A stretch of DNA of 64,000 nt from Georgenia satyanarayanai (GCF_900116375.1 NZ_UETB01000011.1:1-64000), one strand, 5' to 3'; numbered from the stretch's first letter, positions 8,141-17,043 are shown. The notes: generated from the sequence alone by a model not told the origin. Numbers and translations: made by a program.

Positions 8141-8688
8141 CGACGACGGCGGAGCGGCCCGCACCGTGGCGGACCGGCCGGGCGTGGCGGCGCTTCCTCG
8201 TCCTGCTGCCGGTGGTCGCGCTCATCCTCGGTGCCGCGCTGTGGTGGTGGAGCCACCCGCGTGCCTTCGAGGGCTACGGTGCGGGACTCGGTGCCGTGAC
8301 CGAGGTGGGCGAAGCGAGGTACTTCGGCCTCGGTCACCCGCCGCGCGGCCTCGAGATCCTCGAGGTGCGCCCGCTCGTGGTCCCCGGCAGCGTGGACGCC
8401 ACGGTAGCCGCCGTGGTGTGCGTCGGTACGGGGGACAAGGGCGGCGTGGGCGCCGGTGACAGCGAGATGGTCGCCGAGGGCTGCCTCTCGGTGCGTGAGC
8501 CGGCTGGCCCTCTCACCCCTGACGACCAGCTCCTCGTCGAGGTCCGTGGTGCGTCCGAGGGAACCGTTGTCGTCGACGGCGTCGCGGTCACCTACCGCGA
8601 CGGCGTGCGACGCGGGACGGAGGTGCTCGACTTCGACATCACCGTCGGAGTCGGCCTCGGGATCGCGATCGAGGACCTGGCGTGGTGA
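8137..8688 (+). CDS. Membrane-anchored hypothetical protein, second of a tandem pair
   Basis: A 183-residue paralogue of the preceding gene. It has the same MTTTAE-type start, an almost identical transmembrane segment, and the same outer-domain landmarks (a Cys before the SLSVREP/SLREP-like CLSVREPAGPLTPDDQ segment, then VVVDGVAVTYRDGVRRGT). The GTG at 8137 overlaps the upstream TGA by 4 nt. An upstream ATG at 8086 would lie inside the first paralogue. It also overlaps the following DUF1697 gene, so the three form one coupled unit. Function is unknown. Confidence 0.7.
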   Translation: MTTTAERPAPWRTGRAWRRFLVLLPVVALILGAALWWWSHPRAFEGYGAGLGAVTEVGEARYFGLGHPPRGLEILEVRPLVVPGSVDATVAAVVCVGTGDKGGVGAGDSEMVAEGCLSVREPAGPLTPDDQLLVEVRGASEGTVVVDGVAVTYRDGVRRGTEVLDFDITVGVGLGIAIEDLAW

Positions 8689-9230
8689 CCGGCTACGCGG
8701 CCCTCCTGCGCGGCATCATGCCGTCCAACCCGGCGATGAGGAACGAGCGGCTGCGCGCGGTCTTCGAGGAGCTCGGCCTCGAGCGGGTCGCCTCCGTCCT
8801 GGCGAGCGGGAACATCGTGTTCCACGCCCCCGCGCAGGACACCGCCGCCCTGGAGGAGCGCATCCAGGACGCCCTGCACGAGAGGCTCGGCATCCCCGGA
8901 GGGACGCTCGTGCGGACCGGCGACGAGCTGCGCGCCCTCCTGGACTCCGACCCGTTCCCGGGCCTCACCCACGGGCGGGGCAGCTACCTCACGGTCGTCT
9001 TCCTCAAGAACCGGCCCGCCGCCCCCGTGGTCCTGCCGGAGGACCCCGACCCCCGCACGCGCGTCGTCGGCTACGACGCCGTCGCCCGCGCGTTCCTCGC
9101 CGTCATCGACAACAGCGACCCGGGAAGGACCCCGGACTTCATGGCGTGGGTGGGCCGGACGTACGGCAAGGAGGTGACCGTCCGCACCTGGCTCACGGTC
9201 CAGCGGGTCGCCGGGAGGCTCGAGGCCTGA
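8685..9230 (+). CDS. DUF1697 family protein
   Basis: 181 residues that fit DUF1697 (PF08002): an N-terminal YAALLRGIMPSN, then RLRAVFEELGLERVASVLASGNIVF, and C-terminal TTRTWLTV-type residues (here VTVRTWLTVQRV). The two-subdomain family is widespread and has no established biochemical role. The GTG at 8685 overlaps the preceding stop by 4 nt; a second GTG at 8682 is directly in front. No other context suggests a function. Confidence 0.8.
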   Translation: MTGYAALLRGIMPSNPAMRNERLRAVFEELGLERVASVLASGNIVFHAPAQDTAALEERIQDALHERLGIPGGTLVRTGDELRALLDSDPFPGLTHGRGSYLTVVFLKNRPAAPVVLPEDPDPRTRVVGYDAVARAFLAVIDNSDPGRTPDFMAWVGRTYGKEVTVRTWLTVQRVAGRLEA

Positions 9231-9322
9231 GGTGGGGTCTTCCCGTCGGGCGTCGGCCGGGCCACGATGGGACCAGGACCGGCGAGGTGGCCGGCCCGCT
9301 CACGAGGAGGGAGGTGAGAGCC

Positions 9323-9520
9323 ATGTCCGCTGCTCCTGGGGACCGTGTCGTCGTCCGCTCCCAGCGCGGAGCGGACCGGGACGGGGAGGTGGTCGACGTG
9401 CAGGGCCAGGACGGGGGTCCCCCGTACGTCGTGCGCTGGACGCGAACCGGCGAGGAGTCGCTGTTCTTCCCCGGGCCCGGCACGGTGATCGAGCCCGCCG
9501 CGCGCGAGAGCGCGGGCTGA
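9323..9520 (+). CDS. DUF1918 domain-containing small protein
   Basis: A 65-residue protein of the DUF1918 (PF08940) type common in actinobacteria: GDRVVVRSQR, GEVVDVQG, PPYVVRWTRTGEESLFFPGPG. The fold is SH3/KOW-like. The ATG at 9323 has an excellent ribosome site (GAGGAGGGAGGTGAG, 9303-9317). It is followed at once by a terminator. The role is unknown; the family is often found near stress genes, but the neighbours here give no clear link. Confidence 0.85.
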   Translation: MSAAPGDRVVVRSQRGADRDGEVVDVQGQDGGPPYVVRWTRTGEESLFFPGPGTVIEPAARESAG

Positions 9521-9525
9521 GCCGG

Positions 9526-9554
9526 GTGGCCCGGCGCCGTCGGCGCCGGGCCAC
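9526..9554. terminator. Bidirectional hairpin terminator between convergent genes
   Basis: A 13-bp perfect stem with a 3-nt loop (9526-9538 pairing with 9542-9554). It lies 5 nt after the DUF1918 stop and touches the TAG of the ABC permease on the other strand, so it can end both transcripts. Confidence 0.8.
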
Positions 9555-10384
9555 TACCAGCGGCTCGCCAGGCGCCGCTCGACGAGCCCGAGCAGGCTGT
9601 CGGTCACCTTGCCGAGCACCGCCAGCGCGATGATCGCGAGGAGGATCCGGTCGACCCGGCCGTTGTTCTGCGAGTCGGTGAGGAGGAAGCCCAGGCCCAT
9701 CGAGGACGCGATGAGCTCGGCGGCGACGAGGAAGAGCCACGCCTGTGCCAGCGCCAGGCGCAGCCCGGCGGCCACCGACGGCGTCACCGCGGGCAGCTGT
9801 ACCCGCGTGAGCAGGCCGACGCCGCGGTACCCGTAGGCGCGTCCCACCTCGACGAGGTGCGGGTCGACGTGCCGCAGCGCGGAGGCCACCGTGGTGTACA
9901 CGGGGAAGAACGCACCGATGGCGATGAGGGTGACCTTGGAGTCCTCGTTGATGCCGAGCCACAGGATGAGGAGCGGCACCCACGCCAGCGACGGGACGGC
10001 GCGGACCGCGCCGACGGTCCCCGCCAGCAGCGTGTCGGCCCAGCGGGACAGGCCGACCAGGGCCCCCACGGCCAGCCCGGCCACCGCCCCGACGGCGAAC
10101 CCGAGGAGCACCCGCTGGGTCGAGATCGCCACGTGCGTCCACAGCGTCCCGTCGGCCGCGAGCTCCGTCCCCGCCGCCCACACCGCCGCGGGCGAGGGCA
10201 GCTGGTAGGAGGCGAAGACGCCGGTGACGGCGGTGAGGAGGTGCCACAGGCCGAGGATCACGAGCGGGACGGCGACGACGGCGAGGGGGCGCCAGCGTGA
10301 GGGTGCCCTTTCCGCGGGGGTGGGCTCCGCCGCCGTCTCTGCGTCGTGGGGCGTGGTGGCCCGCGGGAGGGTGAGGGCGGCCAT
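9554..10384 (-). CDS. ABC transporter permease (SsuC/TauC-like)
   Basis: A 276-residue inner-membrane permease with about six helices and the EAA-like loop VGRAYGYRGVGLLTRVQLPAVTPSVAAGLRLALAQAW, the contact site for the ATPase. It resembles the aliphatic sulfonate/taurine/nitrate importer family. The ATG at 10384 comes 1 nt after the stop of the binding-protein gene, so translation is probably coupled. The operon order is ATPase, binding protein, permease on the minus strand. No monooxygenase (SsuD/TauD) is nearby to fix the substrate. Confidence 0.88.
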   Translation of the reverse strand: MAALTLPRATTPHDAETAAEPTPAERAPSRWRPLAVVAVPLVILGLWHLLTAVTGVFASYQLPSPAAVWAAGTELAADGTLWTHVAISTQRVLLGFAVGAVAGLAVGALVGLSRWADTLLAGTVGAVRAVPSLAWVPLLILWLGINEDSKVTLIAIGAFFPVYTTVASALRHVDPHLVEVGRAYGYRGVGLLTRVQLPAVTPSVAAGLRLALAQAWLFLVAAELIASSMGLGFLLTDSQNNGRVDRILLAIIALAVLGKVTDSLLGLVERRLASRW

Positions 10385-10385
10385 G

Positions 10386-11423
10386 TCAGGACCCGCCCTC
10401 GGTGATGGTCGTGGCATCGGCCGCGCGCGCCCACGTGTCGTCGATGAGTGTCTCGAGCGCCTCGTCGATCTCCTCCTGGGTCGACACGTCGCGGGTCTCG
10501 ACGAAGATCGGCCCGACCACCTCGAGGACGGCGCGCTGCGCGTCGCCGGGGACGGCGTCGATGCCGAGGTTCGTGCGCTCGAGGACCACCTTCTCGGCGA
10601 CCGCCGGCTCGATGCCCGCCACCTCGGCGAGGATCTCGACCGTCTCCTCGGGGTTCTCCGCCGCCCACTCGCGCGCCTTCTCGTAGGCGTCGACGACGAC
10701 CTGCGCGAGGTCCGGGGACTCGCTGAGGAAGTCCTCCGTGGCGTTGAGGAAGCCGTAGGTGTTGAAGTCGACGTTCCGGTAGATCAGCTGCGAACCGGCG
10801 TTGATCTCCGTGTCCGCCATGATCGGGTCCAGGCCCGCCCACGCGTCGACGGAGCCGTTCTCCAGGGCCACGCGGCCGTCGGCGTGCTGGAGGTTCTGCA
10901 CCTCGACGTCGTCGATGTCGACGCCGTGCTCCTCCAGGCTCTGGACGAGGAAGAAGTAGGGGTCGGTGCCGCGGGTGGCCGCGACCGAGCGGCCGGCCAG
11001 GTCCTCCACCGAGTCGATGTCCGAGCCCTCGGGGACGACGATCGCCGACCACTCCGGCTGGTCGTAGAGCGCGATCGTGTGGATCGGGGCGCCGTTCGCC
11101 CGGGCGAGCAGCGCGGCCGAGCCGGCCGTCGAGCCCACGTCCACGGCACCCGAGCGCAGCAGCTCGTTGGCCTTGTTCGAGCCGGCGGACTGCACCCACT
11201 CGACCGTGACGTCCGGGCCCAGGGTGGCCTCGAGCCAGCCCTGCTCGCGGACGATGAGGCTCAGCGGGTTGTAGGTGGCGAAGTCGACGGTGAGGGTGTC
11301 GGCGCTCCAGGCGCCCTCCCCGCCGTCGTCGTCGGCGACGGCGGAGCCCTCGCCGGCCACGCAGCCGGACAGGAGGAGAGCGCCGACGGCGGTGAGCGCG
11401 GCGTACGTGGGGGTGCGGGTCAT
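10386..11423 (-). CDS. ABC transporter substrate-binding lipoprotein (SsuA/TauA/NMT1-like)
   Basis: 345 residues with a lipoprotein signal (LLLSGC lipobox at about residue 20). A periplasmic-binding fold of the NMT1/SsuA class follows: DFATYNPLSLIVREQGWLE, ELLRSGAVDVGSTAGSAALLARANGAPI and VALENGSVDAWAGLDP. Proteins of this class bind sulfonates, taurine, nitrate or thiamine precursors. The ATG at 11423 has GGAAGG upstream; longer readings enter the ATPase gene. It is in one operon with the permease and ATPase. Confidence 0.88.
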   Translation of the reverse strand: MTRTPTYAALTAVGALLLSGCVAGEGSAVADDDGGEGAWSADTLTVDFATYNPLSLIVREQGWLEATLGPDVTVEWVQSAGSNKANELLRSGAVDVGSTAGSAALLARANGAPIHTIALYDQPEWSAIVVPEGSDIDSVEDLAGRSVAATRGTDPYFFLVQSLEEHGVDIDDVEVQNLQHADGRVALENGSVDAWAGLDPIMADTEINAGSQLIYRNVDFNTYGFLNATEDFLSESPDLAQVVVDAYEKAREWAAENPEETVEILAEVAGIEPAVAEKVVLERTNLGIDAVPGDAQRAVLEVVGPIFVETRDVSTQEEIDEALETLIDDTWARAADATTITEGGS

Positions 11424-11449
11424 GGGCGTGCCTTCCGGGTGGGGTGGGC

Positions 11450-12253
11450 TCAGGCGTGGTGGGTGTCGACGCCGAGGCCGTCGAGCAGCTCGGCGCGCAG
11501 CCGGGCGAGCTCGGCGTCGGCGCGGTCGCGCGGACGGGCGCCGGGGACGTCGACGACGGTCTGGACCGTGCTCGCCCCGCCCGGGCCCGGCCCGAGGAGG
11601 ACGACGCGGTCGGCCAGGTAGAGGGCCTCCTCCACGTCGTGGGTCACGAGGAGCACGGTGGTGGGCTCGGCGGCGTGGAGCTCGAGGAGCAGGTCCTGCA
11701 TGTTGAGGCGGGTGAGGGCGTCCAGGGCGCCGAACGGCTCGTCGAGGAGCAGCACCCCGGGACGGCGCGCGAGGGCACGGGCCAGGGAGGCGCGCTGGGC
11801 CATCCCGCCGGACACCTGGCGCGGGCGGTCCTCGGCGCGGTCGCCGAGACCGACGAGGGCGAGGAGCTCGGCCACCCGCTCGGCCCCCGTCGCCCGGTCG
11901 GTGCCCCGGGGCAGCCCCAGGGCCACGTTCTGGCGCAGGCTGCGCCAGGGCAGCAGGCGGGGCTCCTGGAAGGCGAAGGCGCAGCGCGGGTCCGCCCCGC
12001 GGACCGGCTCGCCGGCGATGGTGATCCGGCCGTCCGTGGGGGAGTCCAGGCCGCACACCTGGCGCAGCAGCGTGGACTTCCCGCAGCCGGAGGCGCCGAG
12101 GAGGGCGACGATCTCCCCCGCACCGACAGCCAGGTCGATCCCGGTGAGGACCGTGCGGGGCGCCTGGCCCGCGCGCCGCGGCGCGAAGGTGCGGGCGACG
12201 CCGGCCAGCTCGACGGCGTGGGCGGGGTGCTCACGGACGGCGGTGATGCTCAT
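11450..12253 (-). CDS. ABC transporter ATP-binding protein (SsuB/TauB-like)
   Basis: A 267-residue ATPase with Walker A GASGCGKST (near residue 53), Q-loop FQEPRLLPW, signature VSGGMAQR, Walker B VLLLDEPFGALD and switch His in THDVEEA. The LLPWR sequence after the Q-loop is typical of the sulfonate/nitrate group. It is the first gene of the minus-strand operon with the binding protein (26 nt gap) and permease. The ATG at 12253 is preceded by GAGGAG at good spacing. Confidence 0.9.
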   Translation of the reverse strand: MSITAVREHPAHAVELAGVARTFAPRRAGQAPRTVLTGIDLAVGAGEIVALLGASGCGKSTLLRQVCGLDSPTDGRITIAGEPVRGADPRCAFAFQEPRLLPWRSLRQNVALGLPRGTDRATGAERVAELLALVGLGDRAEDRPRQVSGGMAQRASLARALARRPGVLLLDEPFGALDALTRLNMQDLLLELHAAEPTTVLLVTHDVEEALYLADRVVLLGPGPGGASTVQTVVDVPGARPRDRADAELARLRAELLDGLGVDTHHA

Positions 12254-12444
12254 GGGGACTCCTCAGGGGTGGACGGCTCGACGCTAGGAGCGGGCGTGGT
12301 GGGCGACAACGGCCGGGACCGGGCCGTCCCACAGTCCGGTATGCCGGAACGCTTCGTCTCACTCCTCGGCCGGTTGGCGGCCCGCGCCGCGCGGACGCCT
12401 CGCTGCCGGGAGGGGACCGGCGGGCGAGGTGCGAGGATTGCCGC

Positions 12445-12936
12445 GTGGACGAGCAGCAGACGGTGCGGCTGGTGCCGAGCCGGCACGAGGAGTGGCACCT
12501 GCGGTACACCGGGATGGCCGGCCGCCTCGCGGTGCTGCTCCCCGGCGCCCACGTCGAGCACATCGGCTCCACCGCGGTGCCCGGCCTGCCGGCCAAGGAC
12601 GTCGTCGACGTCCTCGTGGGGGTGGACGCCGCGGACGTGGTGGAGGCGGCGCACCGGCTCCGGGCGGCGGGCCTCGACCTCGAGGGCGAACGGGCCCACC
12701 ACTGCTGGCTCAGTGCCCCCGACCGGCGCTCGCGCGACTACGTCGTCCACGTCGTCGAGCACGGTGGTCGGCCGTGGACCAGGCGGCTCGCCTTCCGGGA
12801 CCTGCTGCGACGCGATGCCGACGCGCGCGGGCGCTACCTCCGGGTCAAGGAGGCCGCCGCGCGGGAGTCCCAGGGCTGGGACGACTACACGCAGGCCAAG
12901 TCGCCGGTGGTCGCCGAGCTGCTCGGCGAGGCGTAG
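12445..12936 (+). CDS. GrpB family protein (UPF0157)
   Basis: 163 residues of the GrpB/UPF0157 family, which has a nucleotidyltransferase-like fold. The landmark HIGSTAVPGLPAKDVVDVLV spans roughly residues 38-57, followed by RDYVVHVVEHG and FRDLLRRDADARGRYLRVK. It is unrelated to GrpE despite the name. The GTG at 12445 is the first plausible start; a promoter-like AGGATT is 5 nt upstream. Its TAG directly abuts the convergent DinB-like gene. The biochemical role of the family is not well established. Confidence 0.85.
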   Translation: MDEQQTVRLVPSRHEEWHLRYTGMAGRLAVLLPGAHVEHIGSTAVPGLPAKDVVDVLVGVDAADVVEAAHRLRAAGLDLEGERAHHCWLSAPDRRSRDYVVHVVEHGGRPWTRRLAFRDLLRRDADARGRYLRVKEAAARESQGWDDYTQAKSPVVAELLGEA

Positions 12937-13683
12937 TCAGCCGAGCGCGTCGAGGTCCCGCACGGCGTAGCGGTGGTGCTCCCACTCCTCCTCGAGGACC
13001 GTGCGCAGGCACGAGAGCACCGTCTCCTCGTGGTCCGGGGCGTGCGGGTTCCTCCGCGGTGCGGCGAGGTCGGTCGCGGTGACGCCGTCGAGGTACGCGC
13101 GCACCCGCGCCTGCCGGTCGGCACGCGCCCCGAGGACCTCCTCGAGGGAGGGCGTTCCGGTGGAGAACTCCGAGCCGTCGTACGCGGCCGTGCCAGCGCC
13201 GTCGTCGTCGTCCGGCAGGCCGACGGGGTGGAAAGGCTGGGCCTCCTCGAGGACCGCCCTGCCGAGCCACAGGTCGGTGACCATGACGAGGTGCCGCAGG
13301 GTCTGGGCGACGGACCACTCGCCGTCGACCGCCCGGTCGACCGTGCCGGCGGGCATCGCGGCCGCCCTCGCGACGGTGGCCGCCCAGGTTCCCTCCAGGG
13401 CCGTCCACGCGCGGCGCAGCCCCTCCGGGTCCGTCGCCCTCCGCAGCTCACGCCCGGGGAAGCGGCGGTCGAGCGCGGCGTCGACCAGCGGCACGACGTC
13501 GACGCCGTTGACGACGAGCGTGCCACCCTCCTCGAGCAGCCACGGCGAGTCGACCTCCATCCCCGCCACGTCGCTGCCGCGCACGACGACGCCGCTCAGG
13601 TCGCAGCCGACGAAGCGCGACCCCCGCAGGCTCCGGCCGCGGAAGGTGCGTCCGCGCAGGCTCTCGGGCTCGGTGGCCTCCAT
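12937..13683 (-). CDS. DinB-family protein with N-terminal pentapeptide-like segment
   Basis: 248 residues. Residues 1-45 contain pentapeptide-like repeats (LRGRTFRGRSLRGSRF), and residues ~75-245 form a DinB/MDMPI-type four-helix bundle. Putative metal-binding His residues are in WSVAQTLRHLVMVTDLWL and EEEWEHHRYAVRDLD. Such proteins include mycothiol-dependent enzymes, but the specific reaction is unknown. I chose ATG 13683; a GTG at 13713 would add ten residues. It converges on the GrpB-like gene with no gap. Confidence 0.78.
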   Translation of the reverse strand: MEATEPESLRGRTFRGRSLRGSRFVGCDLSGVVVRGSDVAGMEVDSPWLLEEGGTLVVNGVDVVPLVDAALDRRFPGRELRRATDPEGLRRAWTALEGTWAATVARAAAMPAGTVDRAVDGEWSVAQTLRHLVMVTDLWLGRAVLEEAQPFHPVGLPDDDDGAGTAAYDGSEFSTGTPSLEEVLGARADRQARVRAYLDGVTATDLAAPRRNPHAPDHEETVLSCLRTVLEEEWEHHRYAVRDLDALG

Positions 13684-13783
13684 CCGCCCACCCTGGCACG
13701 CGAGCACGCTCACCGGTAGTGCCCGCGGCCTCGCCGGCCCTGCTCACGAGACGGTCCCAGCGAGGGCGCCGTACAGTCACCGC

Positions 13784-14218
13784 GTGCACTTCACCGAGTA
13801 CGACACCCGCCTGGCCGCCTACGCGGTCCTCGTCAACGAGGCCGACGAGATCCTGCTGACCTGGTTCAACGGCGGGGACGGCGGACGGCCGAGCTGGTCG
13901 CTCCCGGGCGGCGGCGTCGAGTACGACGAGGCCGTCGAGGACGCGGTGGTGCGCGAGGCGTACGAGGAGACCGGCTACGACGTCGAGCTCGGACAGCTCC
14001 TGGCGATCGACCACCACACGGCACCGGCCGGTGGGCCCTTCGCCCGCCCCTACCGGTCCCAGCGGCTCCTCTTCCACGCCCGCGTCGTCGGCGGGCGGCT
14101 GGGCACCACCGAGGTGGGCGGGACGACCGACTTCGCGCGCTGGGTGCCGCTCGCCGACTTCCCCCTCCGGGAGCGGACGGCCGACATCGTCGAGCTCGCG
14201 GTGCGGCGCCTGCGCTGA
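13784..14218 (+). CDS. NUDIX hydrolase
   Basis: 144 residues with a complete NUDIX box GX5EX7REUXEEXGU, starting at GGGVEYDEAVED and ending REAYEETGYD (about residues 45-65), so Mg-dependent cleavage of a nucleoside-diphosphate-X substrate is expected. Substrate specificity cannot be read. The GTG at 13784 is preceded 6 nt upstream by TACAGT (13772-13777) and by no ribosome site, pointing to a leaderless transcript. It ends 4 nt from the convergent permease gene. Confidence 0.88.
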   Translation: MHFTEYDTRLAAYAVLVNEADEILLTWFNGGDGGRPSWSLPGGGVEYDEAVEDAVVREAYEETGYDVELGQLLAIDHHTAPAGGPFARPYRSQRLLFHARVVGGRLGTTEVGGTTDFARWVPLADFPLRERTADIVELAVRRLR

Positions 14219-14222
14219 GCGG

Positions 14223-15620
14223 TCAGTCCCCGGCGGCGCCGGGCTCGAGCGGCGGGCGTCCCCGCCGGTAGAAGGCCCAGGTGAGCAGCCACAGCACGAG
14301 GCCGATCGCGATGAGCCCACCGGCGATCTGGTACTCGATCGGGTCCTGCGCCCAGGGACCCACGAGGAAGGCGCAGGTGAGGGCGCCGACGTAGGGCAGC
14401 ACCTTGGGCGCGTGGAAGTGGTCGCGCTCCACCGGCCGCCGCCGCAGCACGATCGCCGCGACGTTGACCACGGCGAACACCGCCAGCAGGAGCAGCGCCG
14501 TCGTGCCGCCGAGGGCGGTGATGGTCTCCTCCCCGGCGACCTGGGTGACGCCCCAGACGAGCCCGAAGGTGAGGAGCGTGGTGAAGACGATCGCCGCCCA
14601 CGGCGAGCGACGGCCGGGCAGCACCCTGCCGAGGAACGGCGGCAGCACCTCGTGCTGGGCCATCCCGTAGACGAGGCGGCTGGCCATCATGAGGTTGATG
14701 AGCGCGGTGTTGGCCACGGCGAAGATCGACAGGAACGGGTAGATCACGTCGACCGGGAGGCCCGGGGCGCCGCGGCGGACCACCTCGAGCAGCGGCGTCG
14801 TGCTGTCGGCGAGCTCACCCACGGGCACGACCGCGACGGCGGTGATCGACACGAGCACGTAGATGGCCGCCGTGAGGGTCAGGCCCGTGAGCATGACCCG
14901 CGGGAAGATGCGGACGGGGTCCTTGGTCTCCTCGGCCATGTTGACCGAGTCCTCGAAGCCGACCATCGAGAAGAAGGCGAGCGCCGTCGCGGACGTGAGG
15001 GCCAGGAGCACGGTCTTGTCCTCGCTCGTCTCGAAGACCGTCGCGCGGCCGAGGTCGACGTTGCCCTGCGACATCGCCCAGAAGCCGATGAGGATGACGA
15101 TGAGGAGGCCGGTGAGCTCGATGAGCGTGAGGACGACGTTGAAGGCGAGGGACTCGGCCACGCCCCGGAGGTTGATGAGGGCGAGCAGGGTGATGAAGGC
15201 CAGCGCGATCATCGTGACGGCACCCGGCCCCCAGTCCAGGTCGAAGCCGATGATGACGTTCTCCGCGAGGAACTTCGCCGCGGTCGACGCGGACGTCAGG
15301 CCCGAGCTGAGCACCGCGAAGGTGACGAGGAAGGTGAGGACGTGCACGCCGAAGGCCTTGTGCGTGTAGAGCGCCGCACCGGCCGCCTGCGGGTACTTCG
15401 TCACGAGCTCCAGGTAGGAGAACGCGGTGACGGTGGCGACGGCGAAGGCGAGCAGGACCGCGGCCCAGCCCGCGCCGCCCACCTCGCCGGCGACCTCGCC
15501 GGTGAGGGCGTAGACGCCCGTGCCGAGGATGTCGCCGACGATGAAGAGGAGCAGCAGCTTCGGGCCGATGGCCCGCTTGAGGTCCGGCTCGGTCCCGGCC
15601 GACGACGTCGAGGTGGTCAT
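14223..15620 (-). CDS. APC family amino-acid permease
   Basis: A 465-residue membrane protein with about 12-13 helices. The N-terminal motif GPKLLLLFIVGDILGTGVYALTG is the substrate-binding helix 1 of amino acid-polyamine-organocation permeases. AFFSMVGFEDSVNMAEETKDP is the conserved helix 6-7 region. The ATG at 15620 has a GAAGGGA ribosome site. The substrate is unknown. It lies downstream of a terminator, so it is probably a single-gene unit. Confidence 0.88.
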   Translation of the reverse strand: MTTSTSSAGTEPDLKRAIGPKLLLLFIVGDILGTGVYALTGEVAGEVGGAGWAAVLLAFAVATVTAFSYLELVTKYPQAAGAALYTHKAFGVHVLTFLVTFAVLSSGLTSASTAAKFLAENVIIGFDLDWGPGAVTMIALAFITLLALINLRGVAESLAFNVVLTLIELTGLLIVILIGFWAMSQGNVDLGRATVFETSEDKTVLLALTSATALAFFSMVGFEDSVNMAEETKDPVRIFPRVMLTGLTLTAAIYVLVSITAVAVVPVGELADSTTPLLEVVRRGAPGLPVDVIYPFLSIFAVANTALINLMMASRLVYGMAQHEVLPPFLGRVLPGRRSPWAAIVFTTLLTFGLVWGVTQVAGEETITALGGTTALLLLAVFAVVNVAAIVLRRRPVERDHFHAPKVLPYVGALTCAFLVGPWAQDPIEYQIAGGLIAIGLVLWLLTWAFYRRGRPPLEPGAAGD

Positions 15621-15687
15621 CCCAGTCCCTTCGGGGCTCGGGCACGTCCCCTCCGGACGGCTCGTGCGGGAAGAGTCGTCCTCGCCA

Positions 15688-15720
15688 CCCGGCCCCGCAA
15701 CCCGAGGGTGCGGGGCCGGG
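15688..15720 (-). terminator. Hairpin terminator of the alkaline phosphatase gene
   Basis: A 12-bp perfect stem (15688-15699 with 15709-15720), with three further pairs possible in the loop. It sits 12 nt after the minus-strand stop of the phosphatase and upstream of the permease start. Confidence 0.7.
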
Positions 15721-15732
15721 CGGACCGGGCCG

Positions 15733-17043
15733 TCAGCGGCGGCCCAGCCGCATGGCCCGGAGAACGAGGTCGTGGATGTCGGTGTTGTCCCGCACGCCGA
15801 CCATCGCGTCGGCGCCCGGGCCCTCGGCGCTCGCCGGGGTGGCCGCGCCGGTGTGCCCGCCGGTGGTCCAGTCGACGGTGAAGGTGAGGTCGGTGCCGGC
15901 GAGGGTGAAGGGCCCTTCCTCGGCCTGCTCGCCCTCGCCCGACTCGTCGGCGTCGTCGACGAGCTCGATCGCCAACCCGCCGGTCTCGTGGTCCCCGACG
16001 ACGACGACGAGCGTGTCCCGGTGGCGGGCGGCGAAGTCGCGGGCCAGGGCGACGGTCTCGTCCAGTGCCTGGCCGGAGTCGATCACCTCCTGGGCGTGCC
16101 CGTGGTGAGCCATCTCGTCGATGCCCTCCTCCTCGACGACGAGGAAGAAGCCGTCACGGTCCCGCGACAGGATGTCCAGGGCCTTGTCCGCCATGTCCCG
16201 CAGCGGCACGGACGGCTCGTAGAGCGGGGACGCCGGGCCGACGTGCTCGAACATCTCCTCGTTCGCGAACAGCCCGAGCAGCCGGCCCCGGTCCGGGGCG
16301 TCCGCGAGCTCCTCGGCGGTGCTGACGTACCGGTAGCGCAGCTCCTGGGCACGCTCCACGAGGTTGCCGGCCGTGCCCTTGCTGGCCTCGGTCGGGTCGG
16401 TCGGCGGGTTGTCGGGCCACCGGCCCTCGTCCCCGGCCGGGTACCACCAGTCCTCGCCACCGCCGAGGATGACCTCCACCCCGGTCTCCTCCAGGTACTG
16501 CCGGGCGATCTCGCTCTGGTTGCCCCGGTCGGCCACGTGCGCCCCGAAAGACGCGGGCGTGGCGTCGGTGACCTGGGAGGTGGTGACCAGGCCGGTCGAC
16601 TTCCCCGCCCGCTCCGCCCGCTCGAGCAGCGTCCGGACCGGGTCGCCGTCGAGGTCGACGGCGATGGCCCCGTTGTAGGACCGCACGCCGGTGGAGAAGG
16701 CGGTCGCGCCGGCCGCGGAGTCGGTGACGACCTCCTCGGGGTCGGCCGGGTCGGTCTGCGTCCAGCCCTGGTAGCGCAGCTGGTTCATCTCCAGGTCGCC
16801 CTCCCGACCGACGGTGGCGAGCCGGATGAGCTCGCGGTGGGCGATGCCCATGCCGTCACCGACGATGACGATGACGTTCTTCGCGCGGCCACGGTCGTGG
16901 TCGCGGCCGCGCTCGTGGTGCCGGTCGTCGCGGTCGGGCCCGCCCCGGGCGTTGTCGCCCCAGCCCGGAAGACCGGCCCCCACGCCGCCTGCCAGGACCA
17001 GGGCCAGTGCCGTGCCGGCCAGTCTGGTGCTTCGTGTACGCAT
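15733..17043 (-). CDS. Secreted alkaline phosphatase (PhoA family)
   Basis: 436 residues with a Sec signal peptide (MRTRSTRLAG followed by a hydrophobic stretch to about residue 25) and a His/Arg/Asp-rich linker to about residue 53. The alkaline phosphatase core has metal-ligand GDGMG (Asp63), the nucleophile Ser109 in VTDSAAGATAF, VVEEEGIDEMAHHG, DHETGG and TTGGHTG. It hydrolyses phosphomonoesters outside the cell. ATG 17043 is spaced 10 nt from a GGGGG stretch; a GTG three codons earlier is too close to it. No PhoB box was identified. The linker of about 28 charged residues is unusual. Confidence 0.92.
   Translation of the reverse strand: MRTRSTRLAGTALALVLAGGVGAGLPGWGDNARGGPDRDDRHHERGRDHDRGRAKNVIVIVGDGMGIAHRELIRLATVGREGDLEMNQLRYQGWTQTDPADPEEVVTDSAAGATAFSTGVRSYNGAIAVDLDGDPVRTLLERAERAGKSTGLVTTSQVTDATPASFGAHVADRGNQSEIARQYLEETGVEVILGGGEDWWYPAGDEGRWPDNPPTDPTEASKGTAGNLVERAQELRYRYVSTAEELADAPDRGRLLGLFANEEMFEHVGPASPLYEPSVPLRDMADKALDILSRDRDGFFLVVEEEGIDEMAHHGHAQEVIDSGQALDETVALARDFAARHRDTLVVVVGDHETGGLAIELVDDADESGEGEQAEEGPFTLAGTDLTFTVDWTTGGHTGAATPASAEGPGADAMVGVRDNTDIHDLVLRAMRLGRR

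Noticed and set aside
9554-12253. Haem or siderophore uptake role for the ABC importer
   Set aside because: The binding protein is of the SsuA/NMT1 class and the permease is SsuC-like, unlike FecCD-type permeases for siderophores.
12445-12936. A GrpE-like co-chaperone suggested by the name GrpB
   Set aside because: The GrpB/UPF0157 family is a nucleotidyltransferase-like fold and is unrelated to GrpE. The real grpE is at 24891.
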